DNA of 64,000 nt from Opitutales bacterium (GTDB lineage: Bacteria; Verrucomicrobiota; Verrucomicrobiia; Opitutales; JABSRG01): contig JANQKZ010000038.1 of assembly GCA_028280845.1 (NCBI GenBank), positions 186,001-250,000 on the forward strand, read 5' to 3'. Under the pieces are notes generated by a model. It was not told where the DNA came from, did not search any database, and was given only the letters and a program-made list of their open reading frames with translations. Positions within the stretch are counted from its first letter, which is position 1. Each line of letters begins with the position of its first letter. Both the position numbers and the translations under genes were made by a program. Below are positions 54,572 through 63,249 of the stretch, piece after piece.

Positions 54572-54784
54572 GGCACAGTGAGATAGCGAACCACTGAAAC
54601 ACACGAAAGGCGGCTGACCTCTGAGAGAAATTATTGAGCACCCCTTGAGTGCCCTTGAGGGGTTATCAATATCCTCCTTCATTTTATATTCTCCCGCTTG
54701 AAACGGTTCCGCTGATAACTGGCCTAATTTGCTATTTTTTATTCTTAGTGGCATGGTTGTGGTTTGCTTTCCCAGAAATCTGCC

Positions 54785-55915
54785 ATGAAAACCTTCACGC
54801 GATTCCTCATTCTTACATACACATTCACCCTCGGTCCGATGTTAGTCGGCCAGTGGTCGCCTCCCGCCCCGGAACCCGATGAGTTCGACTGGATTCAGCT
54901 CAACTCCGGCGAGTGGCTCAAAGGTGAAATCCGCACGATGTACGATGAAACCATGGACTTCGATAGCGATGAACTGGGTGACCTTTCCCTTGACTTCGGA
55001 GACATCAAAGTCATTCGGACCGGAGGGGTCCAAATGGTCAATGTCGATGCAAAGGAGAAATCCTCCAGACGTGCCTTTGGCAGATTGGTTCCCCAGGGCA
55101 GTGGTGAGGTGGTCACAGGTTACGTCCGCATGGACGGGGATGAGTTTAAGATAATTCCGGAAGCAGGAGGCGGCGAAACCGTGGTCGATCGGGCCGATAT
55201 CATTTCCCTCGCAGCTGGAGAACCCCGAGAGATCAACTTCTGGGATGCCAAGGCGACTTTGGGAGCAAATTATCGATCCGGGAACACCGAACAACGCGAC
55301 ATCAACACTCAAATACGGATCAGGCGTCGCACTTCCAGCTCTCAATTTTACTTTCAATACCTGGGCAATTTCTCGGAGGCCCAGGGGATTGAAACTGCCA
55401 ATAACCACCGGGTCACTACCTACTATGACTGGTTCCTCAATCAAACCTTTTTCTGGCGCGTCGCCCAGTTGGAAGCCTTCCAGGATCCCTTCCAGAATAT
55501 TGCTCAACGTTACACGATTGGCACCGGCTTTGGTTGGCATATCATGGATACCAGCAAATTCACCTGGGATGCAACGGGGGGCCCTGCCTACCAATACCTC
55601 GAATTCGATAGTGTCACTCCTCCCAATGAACAGACCCAGTCCAACCCAGCTGCCAGTCTATCGACCAACTTCGATTACGAAGTCTCCGGTAAGGTGGACC
55701 TCATCGGAGTTTATTCCCTGATCTATGCGGGAGACGACGCGGGTGGATATAATTTCATCGCCCAGACTACTCTGGAAACGGAGCTTCTCAGCTGGTTGGA
55801 TTTTGATATCTCCTATATCTGGGATTACCGGAGCGACCCTATTCCCGACAGCAGCGGAGCCGTTCCGGAAAAGAGTGACAGCCAGCTGATTTTCAGCCTC
55901 GGCATGGATTTGTAG
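54785..55915 (+). CDS. DUF481-type outer membrane protein, copy 1
   Basis: ATG 54785 gives a 376-residue exported protein (signal MKTFTRFLILTYTFTLGPML). The N-terminal domain (about 30-150) opens with FDWIQLNSGEWLKGEIRTMY and closes with IISLAAGEPREINFW. The C-terminal half is a beta-barrel-like region: ATLGANYRSGNTEQRDINTQ (the DUF481 SGNT motif), SQFYFQYLG, YDWFLNQTFFWRVAQLEAF, and a final FSLGMDL ending in Leu, a common outer-membrane ending. DUF481 includes YdiY, a salt-induced outer membrane protein. It is followed by a paralogue, with a heptamer tract between. Confidence 0.85.
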   Translation: MKTFTRFLILTYTFTLGPMLVGQWSPPAPEPDEFDWIQLNSGEWLKGEIRTMYDETMDFDSDELGDLSLDFGDIKVIRTGGVQMVNVDAKEKSSRRAFGRLVPQGSGEVVTGYVRMDGDEFKIIPEAGGGETVVDRADIISLAAGEPREINFWDAKATLGANYRSGNTEQRDINTQIRIRRRTSSSQFYFQYLGNFSEAQGIETANNHRVTTYYDWFLNQTFFWRVAQLEAFQDPFQNIAQRYTIGTGFGWHIMDTSKFTWDATGGPAYQYLEFDSVTPPNEQTQSNPAASLSTNFDYEVSGKVDLIGVYSLIYAGDDAGGYNFIAQTTLETELLSWLDFDISYIWDYRSDPIPDSSGAVPEKSDSQLIFSLGMDL

Positions 55916-55929
55916 CGAGCGGAGCTTGC

Positions 55930-56038
55930 GGTTCAGGATGTAAGATTCGGGATTCGAGGTGCAGGGGGCGCGCGCGGCGCGTCCGTCATGGCTTCGGCGA
56001 AGGCGGATCCCGCAACTTGCACCTGCAACCTGCGTACT
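55930..56038. repeat. Two period-7 tracts between the DUF481 copies
   Basis: Tract one: GGTTCAG GATGTAA GATTCGG GATTCGA GGTGCAG (55930-55964). Tract two: CGCAACT TGCACCT GCAACCT GCGTACT (56011-56038). Both keep 7-nt phase; each has its own unit sequence. Confidence 0.65.
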
Positions 56039-56066
56039 CTACTTTGTCTCTAAACTCAAAGCTCCT

Positions 56067-57269
56067 ATGACCCTGCCTACCTTCCTGCAATCTGTCACAT
56101 TCCTGTCCGCCGTAGCCTTGCGCGTAGGCGCGATCACTTTCACCTTCACGTTCACTTCCGCCACACGAGCCCAAATCCCCGACGACGGCAAAGCTGGGTG
56201 GACTCCTCCAATCCCTGAGGTGGACGAATGGGATTGGATTCAAATGGATTCCGGGGAATGGCTCAAAGGCGAGATCCGGACGATGTACAACAACCAACTG
56301 GATTTCGAAAGTGATGAGTTCGACGAGATGATTTTGGATTTCCGGGATATTGCCTTTATTCGGAGCGGTGATGTTCAGATGGTCAATATGACCAATCGAA
56401 ACCGGAGGGACGCGTCGGGCCCTTTCCGGTTACTGAGTAGCCTCCGAGCCGTGACAGACGAAGAAGTAGTCACCGGCTTCCTGCGCATTGAAGATGGGCA
56501 GGCTCGTGTTATCCCGGAAGACGGAAGTGAGGAACGTGTCTTTCCCAAAGATGATATAATCTCCTTTGCCGCTGGAGAACCCCGAGAGATCAATTTCTGG
56601 TCGGCGAAAGTCACCTTGGGATCCAATGCTCGCCAGGGGAATGTGAACCAGGGGGATCTCAGCACGCGGGCCACGATCCGACGACGAACACCCAACTCCC
56701 AATTCTATTTTCAATATATCGGAACCTTTTCTCAAACAGAGGATGTCCAAACGGCCAACAACCACCGGGTCACCACCTACTACGACTGGTTTCTGTCCCG
56801 GGATTTCTTCTGGCGGATCGCCAACGCGGAGTACTATAAGGATCCATTTCAGAATATTGAAGCTCGGGGAACAATGGGGACGAGTTTCGGTTGGCACATC
56901 AAGGACACGGATCGCTTCGAGTGGGATGTGGCCGGGGGTCCCGCCATTCAATACCTGGTTTCCGAAAACGTGGAGCCTGGACAGGAAAAGGAGCAAACCA
57001 ATCCAGCTATCACCCTGAGCACAAACTTTGATTGGGAGTTAACCCGCCGTATCGACCTCGTGGGCAATTACTCGGTCCTTTACGCAGGGGAAACCGCGGG
57101 GGGGTATATCTTTCACTCTGATACCACCTTTGAAACCGAACTCTCCAGCTGGCTCGACCTGGATGTGTCGTTCATCCTCGACTATACCACCAACCCGGTT
57201 GCTACCAATGCCGGCACGCCGGAAAATGCGGATTTCCAAGTGATTACGAGCCTGGGAATTGATTTGTAA
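56067..57269 (+). CDS. DUF481-type outer membrane protein, copy 2 (paralogue)
   Basis: ATG 56067 (MTLPTFLQSVTFLSAVALRV) gives a 400-residue exported protein. The frame is open further upstream but that part is arginine-rich and lies over a heptamer tract. The sequence parallels copy 1 through its whole length: WDWIQMDSGEWLKGEIRTMY, DIISFAAGEPREINFWSAKV, SQFYFQYIGTFSQTEDV, TANNHRVTTYYDWFLSRDFF, TNFDWELTRRID and the end ITSLGIDL. A short acidic insertion (VIPEDGSEERVFPKDD) differs. The 3' flank after both stops is also alike (CGGAGCT), implying a tandem duplication. It probably forms an outer membrane barrel; its ligand is unknown. Confidence 0.85.
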   Translation: MTLPTFLQSVTFLSAVALRVGAITFTFTFTSATRAQIPDDGKAGWTPPIPEVDEWDWIQMDSGEWLKGEIRTMYNNQLDFESDEFDEMILDFRDIAFIRSGDVQMVNMTNRNRRDASGPFRLLSSLRAVTDEEVVTGFLRIEDGQARVIPEDGSEERVFPKDDIISFAAGEPREINFWSAKVTLGSNARQGNVNQGDLSTRATIRRRTPNSQFYFQYIGTFSQTEDVQTANNHRVTTYYDWFLSRDFFWRIANAEYYKDPFQNIEARGTMGTSFGWHIKDTDRFEWDVAGGPAIQYLVSENVEPGQEKEQTNPAITLSTNFDWELTRRIDLVGNYSVLYAGETAGGYIFHSDTTFETELSSWLDLDVSFILDYTTNPVATNAGTPENADFQVITSLGIDL

Positions 57270-57499
57270 GGAACGGAGCTCGTGAACCGGGATTTCAGGG
57301 ATTGGAAATACAGGAAAGACGCCGTTGAGGGGCTCTCCACTGCAATGGGGAGGAGCGCCTTCACGTCACTGCCAAAATCAGGATCAATCACTTGCAAGGG
57401 ACTCATATTGTCGCGGACCAGGTCATCTTCCGAAACTCAAGATGATTACATGCCGCAAGCTGTCCCCTGTATCAGCTTAGGCATCGTTACCAATGGCAC
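57270..57499. other. 230-nt gap between DUF481 copy 2 and the barrel gene
   Basis: Convergent 3' region. A degenerate period-7 stretch GAACCGG GATTTCA GGGATTG GAAATAC begins 14 nt after the stop (57284-57311). No gene or clear terminator was seen. Confidence 0.4.
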
Positions 57500-58744
57500 C
57501 TAAAACGCTTCCCCCACACTCAGGTAGTAGATGCCCTCATCCTTTCCCCACGCATAATCCAGGCGGAGACTCACTTTATACCTCTCAGACAACACGTAGC
57601 GGAGCCCCAAACCGCCCGCAGGGAGCAGGTTATCTCCCGGACGGGTTGAAATGCCATCGCGGATCTGGCGGTCACCATTGACAATTTCCCGAAATCCGGA
57701 AATCGGGCCATAGACCTCTCCCACTCCAACAAAGCCGGCCAGGTAAACCTTCTTCATCAATTTAAAGCGATACTCTGTCTGGATGGCATACATCGACCTA
57801 TCGATGTAGCGCCCCGGAGTATACCCCCGCAAGTCGGCTCCTGTCCCAAAAATACTCAAGAGATAAAAAGGAGGACTGCCATTTACGGTTTTGTAGTAAG
57901 CCCGGGAAGCCAGGACATCCGCTTCCCGGAAGGGATGATAGTAGTTCGCGAATAACTCGTAGATTTCGGTATCAAAATCACTCCCTATTGCCTCGTTATA
58001 ACTCGTGTAAGTTAATTCAGCGTTCCAGCCCTGACGTGGAAAATTTTGATCATCCCGGGTATCATAGGTAAGGGGAATTTTTATCCCTGACGCCCAATTA
58101 TCTGTATTCAAAATATAGTTACGGTCCAGATCCTGAATGCCGGAGTCATTATCGCCGAAACGGGCAAAGGTATTAGCCCGAAACCCGATCCACCTCGCCC
58201 CCAAAAACACATTATCCCAAACCGCATACTTGGCGCCCACCAAAGCGAGACCTCCACGCTGTTTCACGTCTATGAATTCGCCTTGCTCCGGATTCGAGTA
58301 AATCCGGTAGTTCACATCCATATACCCGCCTGCTGCCGTAATGCGTATTTTGTCCTCCTTAAGATACAATTGAGAACCCGCAGCTAGGGCTTTACTTCCA
58401 TTTTCAGAGACAAAAACCCCTCCTCCCACAATGGAGGGAGGTGATTTTGCATCATCTTTATTCGGCTGAAAAAAATAACCGGTTCCCAACAGGACACTCC
58501 ACCCCAACACCGGGCTTCGGCTGGGTATCGGTACCACCAGTAGACCATCCGGCCACCAGGAAAGCACCTGGGTCTTGAGTTTCGTGTTAGGGTCAACCTC
58601 TCCCGCGGAGATGACTCCAAACGGACTGTCAATATCTACTTCCGGCAGGGCCTCCCTCCTCTCCTCCGCCCTCAAATCATTCTCCTGCGCGGCAGCTACA
58701 GGAACCAGGAGCCCAAAGAGCAGGAGATTTAAGAATGCCTTCAT
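57500..58744 (-). CDS. BamA/TamA-like surface antigen (Omp85-type) barrel protein
   Basis: ATG 58744 (MKAFLNLLLFGLLVPVAAAQ) yields a 414-residue exported protein. The body is rich in alternating beta strands with typical motifs of an Omp85 C-terminal barrel: IKIPLTYDTRDDQNFPRQGW (the barrel start TRDxxxxPxxG of BamA/TamA), GADLRGYTPGRYIDRSMYA (RGY-type L6 loop) and LLPAGGLGLRYVLSERYKVS. The C-terminus ends AF as in barrels. No POTRA domain is visible before the barrel, and only about 110 residues precede it, so it is a short barrel-only relative rather than BamA. The ORF starts further upstream but without a signal peptide there. Confidence 0.85.
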   Translation of the reverse strand: MKAFLNLLLFGLLVPVAAAQENDLRAEERREALPEVDIDSPFGVISAGEVDPNTKLKTQVLSWWPDGLLVVPIPSRSPVLGWSVLLGTGYFFQPNKDDAKSPPSIVGGGVFVSENGSKALAAGSQLYLKEDKIRITAAGGYMDVNYRIYSNPEQGEFIDVKQRGGLALVGAKYAVWDNVFLGARWIGFRANTFARFGDNDSGIQDLDRNYILNTDNWASGIKIPLTYDTRDDQNFPRQGWNAELTYTSYNEAIGSDFDTEIYELFANYYHPFREADVLASRAYYKTVNGSPPFYLLSIFGTGADLRGYTPGRYIDRSMYAIQTEYRFKLMKKVYLAGFVGVGEVYGPISGFREIVNGDRQIRDGISTRPGDNLLPAGGLGLRYVLSERYKVSLRLDYAWGKDEGIYYLSVGEAF

Positions 58745-58958
58745 CGTTATAACCCAACCACGGAACACGCAAATCTGCTCGGAAAGATCAAATCGCAAAT
58801 TCCAGGATCTATCGACCCATCCCTGGCAAAAGAAGAAATCATCAACTCCCGAGTCATCGGAAAACAAACCGCCAGGTATTTAAATTCAGGCAAATTGACC
58901 AGCCAAGAGGAATTTTAGAGAGACTGGATTATCTTATCAAGACACCCCTCAGCTCAAC

Positions 58959-59660
58959 ATGACAAACTACAATGTAAAACCCCATATCTCCCTTGGCATA
59001 GTTGCCCTCCTCGCGGCAAACCCGCTTTCCGCCGCTATCATTATCAACGAAGTATCCCCAACCAGCGATCGCATTGAACTCCACAACAATGGAAGCACGG
59101 CGGTGGATATCTCCAACTGGCAATTCTGCTCAGAGTTCCGTTACGCCCGGGTAGGCGACCAGACCGTCGTCAGCGGCGAATTGAATATTCCCGCCGGTGG
59201 ATATCTGGTCTTGGAATGGCCAATCGATGACACCGCGGCGGACCTGGGTCTCTATTCCTCCAACGCCTTCAACTCCACCTCAGCTATGCAGGATTTTGTC
59301 CAGTGGGGATCAGGAAGCAACGGTCGGATTTCCGTAGCAGCCTCCAAGGGCATCTGGACCTCTGGGACCTTTGTCCCCGCCCCCACCACCGATCAATCCA
59401 TCATCTTTTCAGGAGGCGGAACCGGTTCCGACTCCTGGTCCGTCACCGCAGCCCCGTCCTTCGGGGAGGCCAACGGCGGAGGTGTTTCCGAACCCTCTAC
59501 CACCGGTTGGATGTTCTTTGGTTCCTACCCCTACGTCTGGTCCGATGATGAACAAAACTGGCTCTTCCTCTCTCCTATCGACGAAGGACTTTGGGTCTAC
59601 AGCTTTCAGTTTCAGCAATGGACCTTTATTGACCAACCCACAGTTGCACCCAGCCAGTAA
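58959..59660 (+). CDS. Lamin-tail-domain (LTD) exported protein with aromatic C-terminal module
   Basis: A 233-residue protein with a signal peptide (ISLGIVALLAANPLSAAI). An LTD domain follows at once: IIINEVSPTSDRIELHNNGS then TAVDISNWQF and GGYLVLEWP, the classic IxINEVxxxxxDxxELxN start. The C-terminal 50 residues (TGWMFFGSYPYVWSDDEQNW and then LFLSPIDEGLWVYSFQFQ) are a tryptophan/tyrosine-rich module that resembles surface-associated repeats I have seen in Verrucomicrobiota. LTDs are often on the cell surface or in secreted nucleases. The function is unknown. A heptamer tract follows its stop. Confidence 0.8.
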   Translation: MTNYNVKPHISLGIVALLAANPLSAAIIINEVSPTSDRIELHNNGSTAVDISNWQFCSEFRYARVGDQTVVSGELNIPAGGYLVLEWPIDDTAADLGLYSSNAFNSTSAMQDFVQWGSGSNGRISVAASKGIWTSGTFVPAPTTDQSIIFSGGGTGSDSWSVTAAPSFGEANGGGVSEPSTTGWMFFGSYPYVWSDDEQNWLFLSPIDEGLWVYSFQFQQWTFIDQPTVAPSQ

Positions 59661-59695
59661 GCCACCCTCCCCATTGCACAAATTCCACGCCACCT

Positions 59696-59730
59696 CACCC
59701 CGCATCCCGAATCTCGCATCCCGTATCCCA
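59696..59730. repeat. Period-7 tract CACCCCG/CATCCCG type
   Basis: Units CACCCCG CATCCCG AATCTCG CATCCCG TATCCCA, the same family as 43063-43139, 35 nt after the LTD gene stop. The final TATCCCA unit is shared by both tracts. Confidence 0.85.
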
Positions 59731-59760
59731 CAAAAAAAAGCCCGCGCCCCTCACGGGACA
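59731..59760 (-). terminator. Hairpin with T run, likely terminator for the gene at 59869-60441
   Basis: On the minus strand CCCGTG-AGGGG-CGCGGG (one G-T pair) is followed by C and eight Ts. It is about 110 nt after that gene's stop codon, so a long 3' end is implied. A second hairpin TCCCGGG-AATGA-CCCGGGA at about 59813-59831 lies between, without a T run. Confidence 0.65.
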
Positions 59761-59868
59761 CGGACCTCAACAGAATAACTCAGATTGATCTCTCGAAGTT
59801 AATTCCTGAAACGTCCCGGGAATGACCCGGGAGAAAAGCTGATTGTTTTGACCGGTCAGGCCATGCGC

Positions 59869-60441
59869 TTATCCTGCGCCGTAAGGCAGCGAGGAATCCT
59901 GCAGGAAGATCAAAACGCGGCCATCACGCATCTTCACGTAGCCCTTGGTATATTCAACCTTGGTTTCGGTATTATCCGGGCCGGTAAAGTAGTAGTGGCC
60001 CATTGCGATGGCAATATTGCCCTGGTACTTAATGGTGTGGTTATCAAAGCGAACCTTAGACCAGGGCTTTAGGGCAAAGCCCGTGTCTTCCGCATACTTT
60101 GAGTTACCAGACACAAAATAGGACAAAGCCCCTTCAAGGTCTGGACGGAATGGGGTTTCTGCCGCCAAGGTAGGCTTGAATTGAATCGCACCCAACTCAA
60201 AGGCATATGCTGACTTGGCTGCTTTTTCCGCGACTTTCGCTGCGTTGTCACCTGCTTTTCCGATGGCAACAACAGCTTCGCCCCAGCCCTTTTGTGCCGC
60301 CGCAACATCTTTGGCATTAATCTGCGGTCCAGTGGGCAGCTCGCCGCTATATTTGGCAAGGCCGTAGCCTTTTTGGCTTCCTGCGAAGGCGAATTGGGAG
60401 GCCAAAGCGGCCACCAGAATCATGGAGATTAGATATTTCAT
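59869..60441 (-). CDS. Exported SnoaL-like hypothetical protein
   Basis: A 190-residue protein with signal peptide MKYLISMILVAALASQFAFA. The mature part: SQKGYGLAKYSGELPTGPQI, a helical region (KAGDNAAKVAEKAAKSAYAF), then EGALSYFVSGN and WSKVRFDNHTIKYQGNIAIA continuing MGHYYFTGPDNTETKVEYTK, like an NTF2/SnoaL-type fold with a helix and curved sheet. Similar small exported proteins have been annotated by error as phosphoribosyl-AMP cyclohydrolase; no such motifs are seen here. Paired palindromes lie just upstream. The gene is isolated on the minus strand. Confidence 0.75.
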   Translation of the reverse strand: MKYLISMILVAALASQFAFAGSQKGYGLAKYSGELPTGPQINAKDVAAAQKGWGEAVVAIGKAGDNAAKVAEKAAKSAYAFELGAIQFKPTLAAETPFRPDLEGALSYFVSGNSKYAEDTGFALKPWSKVRFDNHTIKYQGNIAIAMGHYYFTGPDNTETKVEYTKGYVKMRDGRVLIFLQDSSLPYGAG

Positions 60442-60454
60442 GGTTTTTGTAAGA

Positions 60455-60488
60455 TAACGTTAAGATTTACCCTTTTTCTGTAACGTTA
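60455..60488. promoter_or_regulatory. Paired TAACGTTA palindromes upstream of the SnoaL-like gene
   Basis: Two perfect 8-bp palindromes TAACGTTA (60455-60462 and 60481-60488), centres 26 nt apart, about 2.5 helical turns. They start 14 nt before the ATG. A pair of identical palindromes close to a start suggests an operator for a dimeric regulator. Confidence 0.4.
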
Positions 60489-60540
60489 TTTTCTGATTCC
60501 GCAAGTACCTACGATAGATTTTTCGCGAAAATTTTAGCGC

Positions 60541-60630
60541 ATGAACCGGGGCGCGCCACGATCGGGTGAATTTGTGAACTTCCAGCTCCCGGAAGATGAT
60601 CCGCTCTTCAAGGATTGGGGTGCTCAATGA
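60541..60630 (+). CDS. Possible 29-residue ORF or gene remnant
   Basis: A short frame MNRGAPRSGEFVNFQLPEDD continuing PLFKDWGAQ and TGA. No family is recognised and no Shine-Dalgarno is apparent. The acidic sequence could be the leftover tail of a lost gene, or chance. Confidence 0.2.
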   Translation: MNRGAPRSGEFVNFQLPEDDPLFKDWGAQ

Positions 60631-60682
60631 ATTGGCAGAGCCCCGACTGTCTCCCCACTCTTCGTATTCTCATGGAAGAGAA

Positions 60683-62173
60683 TTACTTCCGCTTCGGCGG
60701 CCCATCCGTGGCTGATTTTTTGGCATAATCCGGCCAATCGATGGGTTTGCTGGGGTCAAAATCAGGGTTGGGAATTGCCATTTGGGCGTCCACCTCTTCC
60801 CGCCAGGCATGGAGCTTCTCTACCAGCAGTGCTACCATATCCGGTCTGGTGGCCGCCAGGTTTTGGGTCTCCCCTATGTCTTCGGCCAAATTGTAAAGTT
60901 CAACAGCCCCATCCAGATGGTATTCGATAAGGCGCCAGTCCCCACTCCGGATCGCGCTGTAAGGCCGTGCTCCTTGCGTATGGTAATGGGGATAATGCCA
61001 GAATAAATCCCGCGCCGGTAAGGCCCCATCGCCTTTGGACAGGAGCCCTGTGAGGTTGAGCCCATCCGTATCAGCCGGTTCAACTCCATTCCCTAAGGAG
61101 ACGGCGGTAGAGAAGAAATCCATCGTAATGATAGGGGTATCCAGCACTATGCCGGGTTGGGTGATTCCCGGCACTCGCGCAAATCCCGGAACGCGCACCC
61201 CGCCTTCATACACGCCTCCTTTTCCATGGCGGAGCGGATGGTTATTGGTGATGCTCCCCTCGTCATGAGGGTCCAGGCCTCCGTTATCCCCTGTCAGGAA
61301 AATGGCTGTGCTGTCGGCGATTCCCAGATCTTCCAGCGCATCCAGGATTCGGCCGATATTTTCATCCAGATGATCCACCATAGCCGCGTACGTCGGGTTC
61401 GTATGGAGCATGCCCGCTTTTACTTTTCCTTCGTAGTAGGCAATCGTCTCCTTTTTCGCCTGGATGGGTGTATGGACCGTGTAATAGGGAAGATAAATGA
61501 AAAAGGGAGCTCCCTTATCCTTCCAGACCTGCATGATTTCGATCACTTCATCGGTTAACCGGTCGGTCAGATAGTCTCCCTCCACACTCGGAGGCATATT
61601 CCAGTGAACGCGGCGACCCCATTGGAAGGGGGCGAAGAAGCTCCCGGGCTGCCCCCATTGGTTGGCTCCGATATTGATATCGAATCCGTGGTGTTCAGGC
61701 CACCATTCACGGTTTTCCACCACGCTTAACTTCGGTGTCAGGTGCCACTTCCCCACACTGGCGGTTCGATAGCCCTGGGCCTTTAACAGCTCCGCCACCG
61801 TTTCTTCCTCATGGTCGAGGTATTGGGTCCAGTCAGGTTGGTTCATGGGGCGGTTTTTAAACCTCAAGGTATGTCCCGCGATCCAATCGGTTACCCGGAG
61901 ACGCGCGGGATACTTCCCCGTCATCATGGCCGCCCGTGTCGGAGAACACACCGTACAAGCTGCATACGCCTGGGTAAACCGAGCCCCGGTCGCCGCCAAC
62001 CGATCGATATTGGGCGTTTCATACAGGTCGCTCCCTTGAACCGCCGCATCGGCATAGCCCCAGTCATCAACCAGGATTAAAATGATGTTCATCGGTGGGG
62101 TTTCCCTCCCGAGTCCCAGGCCGGGCAGCAGGCTAATCCAAAGGCAGGTGAGGAAAAGAATCCGAAATGACAT
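60683..62173 (-). CDS. Sulfatase (arylsulfatase-like, Cys-type formylglycine site)
   Basis: A 496-residue exported sulfatase (signal FRILFLTCLWISLLPGLG). The family opens with NIILILVDDWGYADAAVQG (metal Asp pair) and has the CSPTRAAMMTGKYPARL motif, Cys76 for formylglycine, with P/R in place. Then GKWHLTPKLSV and TGDNGGLDPH, matching arylsulfatases. Sulfatases of this type release sulfate from sulfated polysaccharides or steroids and need a formylglycine-generating or anaerobic maturase enzyme, not seen in this window. It lies 71 nt downstream of the AraC-family gene, probably under its control. Confidence 0.93.
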   Translation of the reverse strand: MSFRILFLTCLWISLLPGLGLGRETPPMNIILILVDDWGYADAAVQGSDLYETPNIDRLAATGARFTQAYAACTVCSPTRAAMMTGKYPARLRVTDWIAGHTLRFKNRPMNQPDWTQYLDHEEETVAELLKAQGYRTASVGKWHLTPKLSVVENREWWPEHHGFDINIGANQWGQPGSFFAPFQWGRRVHWNMPPSVEGDYLTDRLTDEVIEIMQVWKDKGAPFFIYLPYYTVHTPIQAKKETIAYYEGKVKAGMLHTNPTYAAMVDHLDENIGRILDALEDLGIADSTAIFLTGDNGGLDPHDEGSITNNHPLRHGKGGVYEGGVRVPGFARVPGITQPGIVLDTPIITMDFFSTAVSLGNGVEPADTDGLNLTGLLSKGDGALPARDLFWHYPHYHTQGARPYSAIRSGDWRLIEYHLDGAVELYNLAEDIGETQNLAATRPDMVALLVEKLHAWREEVDAQMAIPNPDFDPSKPIDWPDYAKKSATDGPPKRK

Positions 62174-62244
62174 AGCTCCTACTCTGGAGAAAACTGCGGG
62201 AAAGCGCTACCGGAAAATACGGTGACGGGGAGAATGGATCGGCA

Positions 62245-63192
62245 TCAGGCCGAAGCCCTCAGGGCAGGCCTACGGGCGCTTACCTGCTCGCTCCGCCATT
62301 GCCGCGGTGACATGCCCTTCAGTTTACGGAAGACCCGGTTGAACTGGGACAGGGATTGAAATCCCACCGCAAAGGCCGCCTCTGTGATACTGATTTTGGG
62401 ATCCATGAGCAAATCGCAGACATGCTCGATCCGCACCGCATGAATATACTCCACATAGCGAAGTCCGGTAAATCCATGAAAAGCCCGACAGAAATACCCT
62501 TCACTCAAGCCACAGATCTCCGCAGCTTCCACCAGGCTGGGAGGATGTTCATATTCGCGCTGGATAAGGGAGCATATCTTCACGATAAACGTGGGTAGCG
62601 GGCGCTCGGTGTCATCCCCCTTCAATTCCAGACTGCGAATCAAAGATTCCGCGGCTAGTTTCAGCCACCGTTGAAGCGCGATGTCTTTGGCCTCCGTCAT
62701 CGATACGGTATGGTGCTCAAATTCATAGAGGGCCTCGTCGACATCATCGACATGAAGCCGGTCCAACAGGTGACGAAGACGATTCCGCGAAAAGGCGTCG
62801 ATCTCTCCCACCCGGTACCCTCCGGCCATTAAATAGCCCAGGGTCTCCCCGGCAAACCGCAGCGGGACACAAAATCCTGCCAGGCCCGCATCACAGGGAT
62901 TGGCCGAAAAGTCATCCGCCTGGGCATCCTTAACCAATCCCTCCAGGTAACGCTGACAGTGGGTACCCCCTTGCGCATTGCTCCGCACCCGCTGACACAG
63001 GGCTGAATCACTGCAGGGAATCGACATTTCACTCGATTTGCAGCTCGGCCCGACCAATCGGAGCGGGATCCCCGCTATCGCTTCCAAGTCACTTTTTAAC
63101 TCGGTAAGCACCGGGGAAGTCTGCAGTTTGTGAAGGAGGGTTTGTCGGATTGTGTCAGCCAATAAATGAAGAATTGAGGTCAATTTATGCAC
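62245..63192 (-). CDS. AraC-family transcriptional regulator with PocR-like sensor domain
   Basis: Start GTG 63192 gives 315 residues; the frame stays open to 63981 but that upstream part is antisense to the divergent gene and has no family features. The N-terminal half (about 20-130) shows a PocR-like sensor: Cys-containing SEMSIPCSDSALCQRVRSNA, then THCQRYLEGL, CDAGLAGFCVPLRFAGETLG, as in PocR domains that bind small ligands. The C-terminal 100 residues hold two helix-turn-helix motifs of AraC: LVEAAEICGLSEGYFCRAFH, then ISITEAAFAVGFQSLSQFNR and FRKLKGMSPRQWR. It probably activates the sulfatase and perhaps the divergent gene. Confidence 0.9.
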   Translation of the reverse strand: MHKLTSILHLLADTIRQTLLHKLQTSPVLTELKSDLEAIAGIPLRLVGPSCKSSEMSIPCSDSALCQRVRSNAQGGTHCQRYLEGLVKDAQADDFSANPCDAGLAGFCVPLRFAGETLGYLMAGGYRVGEIDAFSRNRLRHLLDRLHVDDVDEALYEFEHHTVSMTEAKDIALQRWLKLAAESLIRSLELKGDDTERPLPTFIVKICSLIQREYEHPPSLVEAAEICGLSEGYFCRAFHGFTGLRYVEYIHAVRIEHVCDLLMDPKISITEAAFAVGFQSLSQFNRVFRKLKGMSPRQWRSEQVSARRPALRASA

Positions 63193-63249
63193 AGTCAATG
63201 AAAATAGGCGCAGTCTGAAGCCGCCATTTCCTGTAAGTTGCTCTCCGCC

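Noticed and set aside
54638-54663. Hairpin ACCCCT...AGGGGT after the ABC permease
   Set aside because: Short stem with a long loop and no T run; could be chance.
59813-59831. Hairpin TCCCGGG-AATGA-CCCGGGA as a terminator
   Set aside because: Perfect 7-bp stem but no T run on either strand; mentioned only with the better terminator at 59731-59760.
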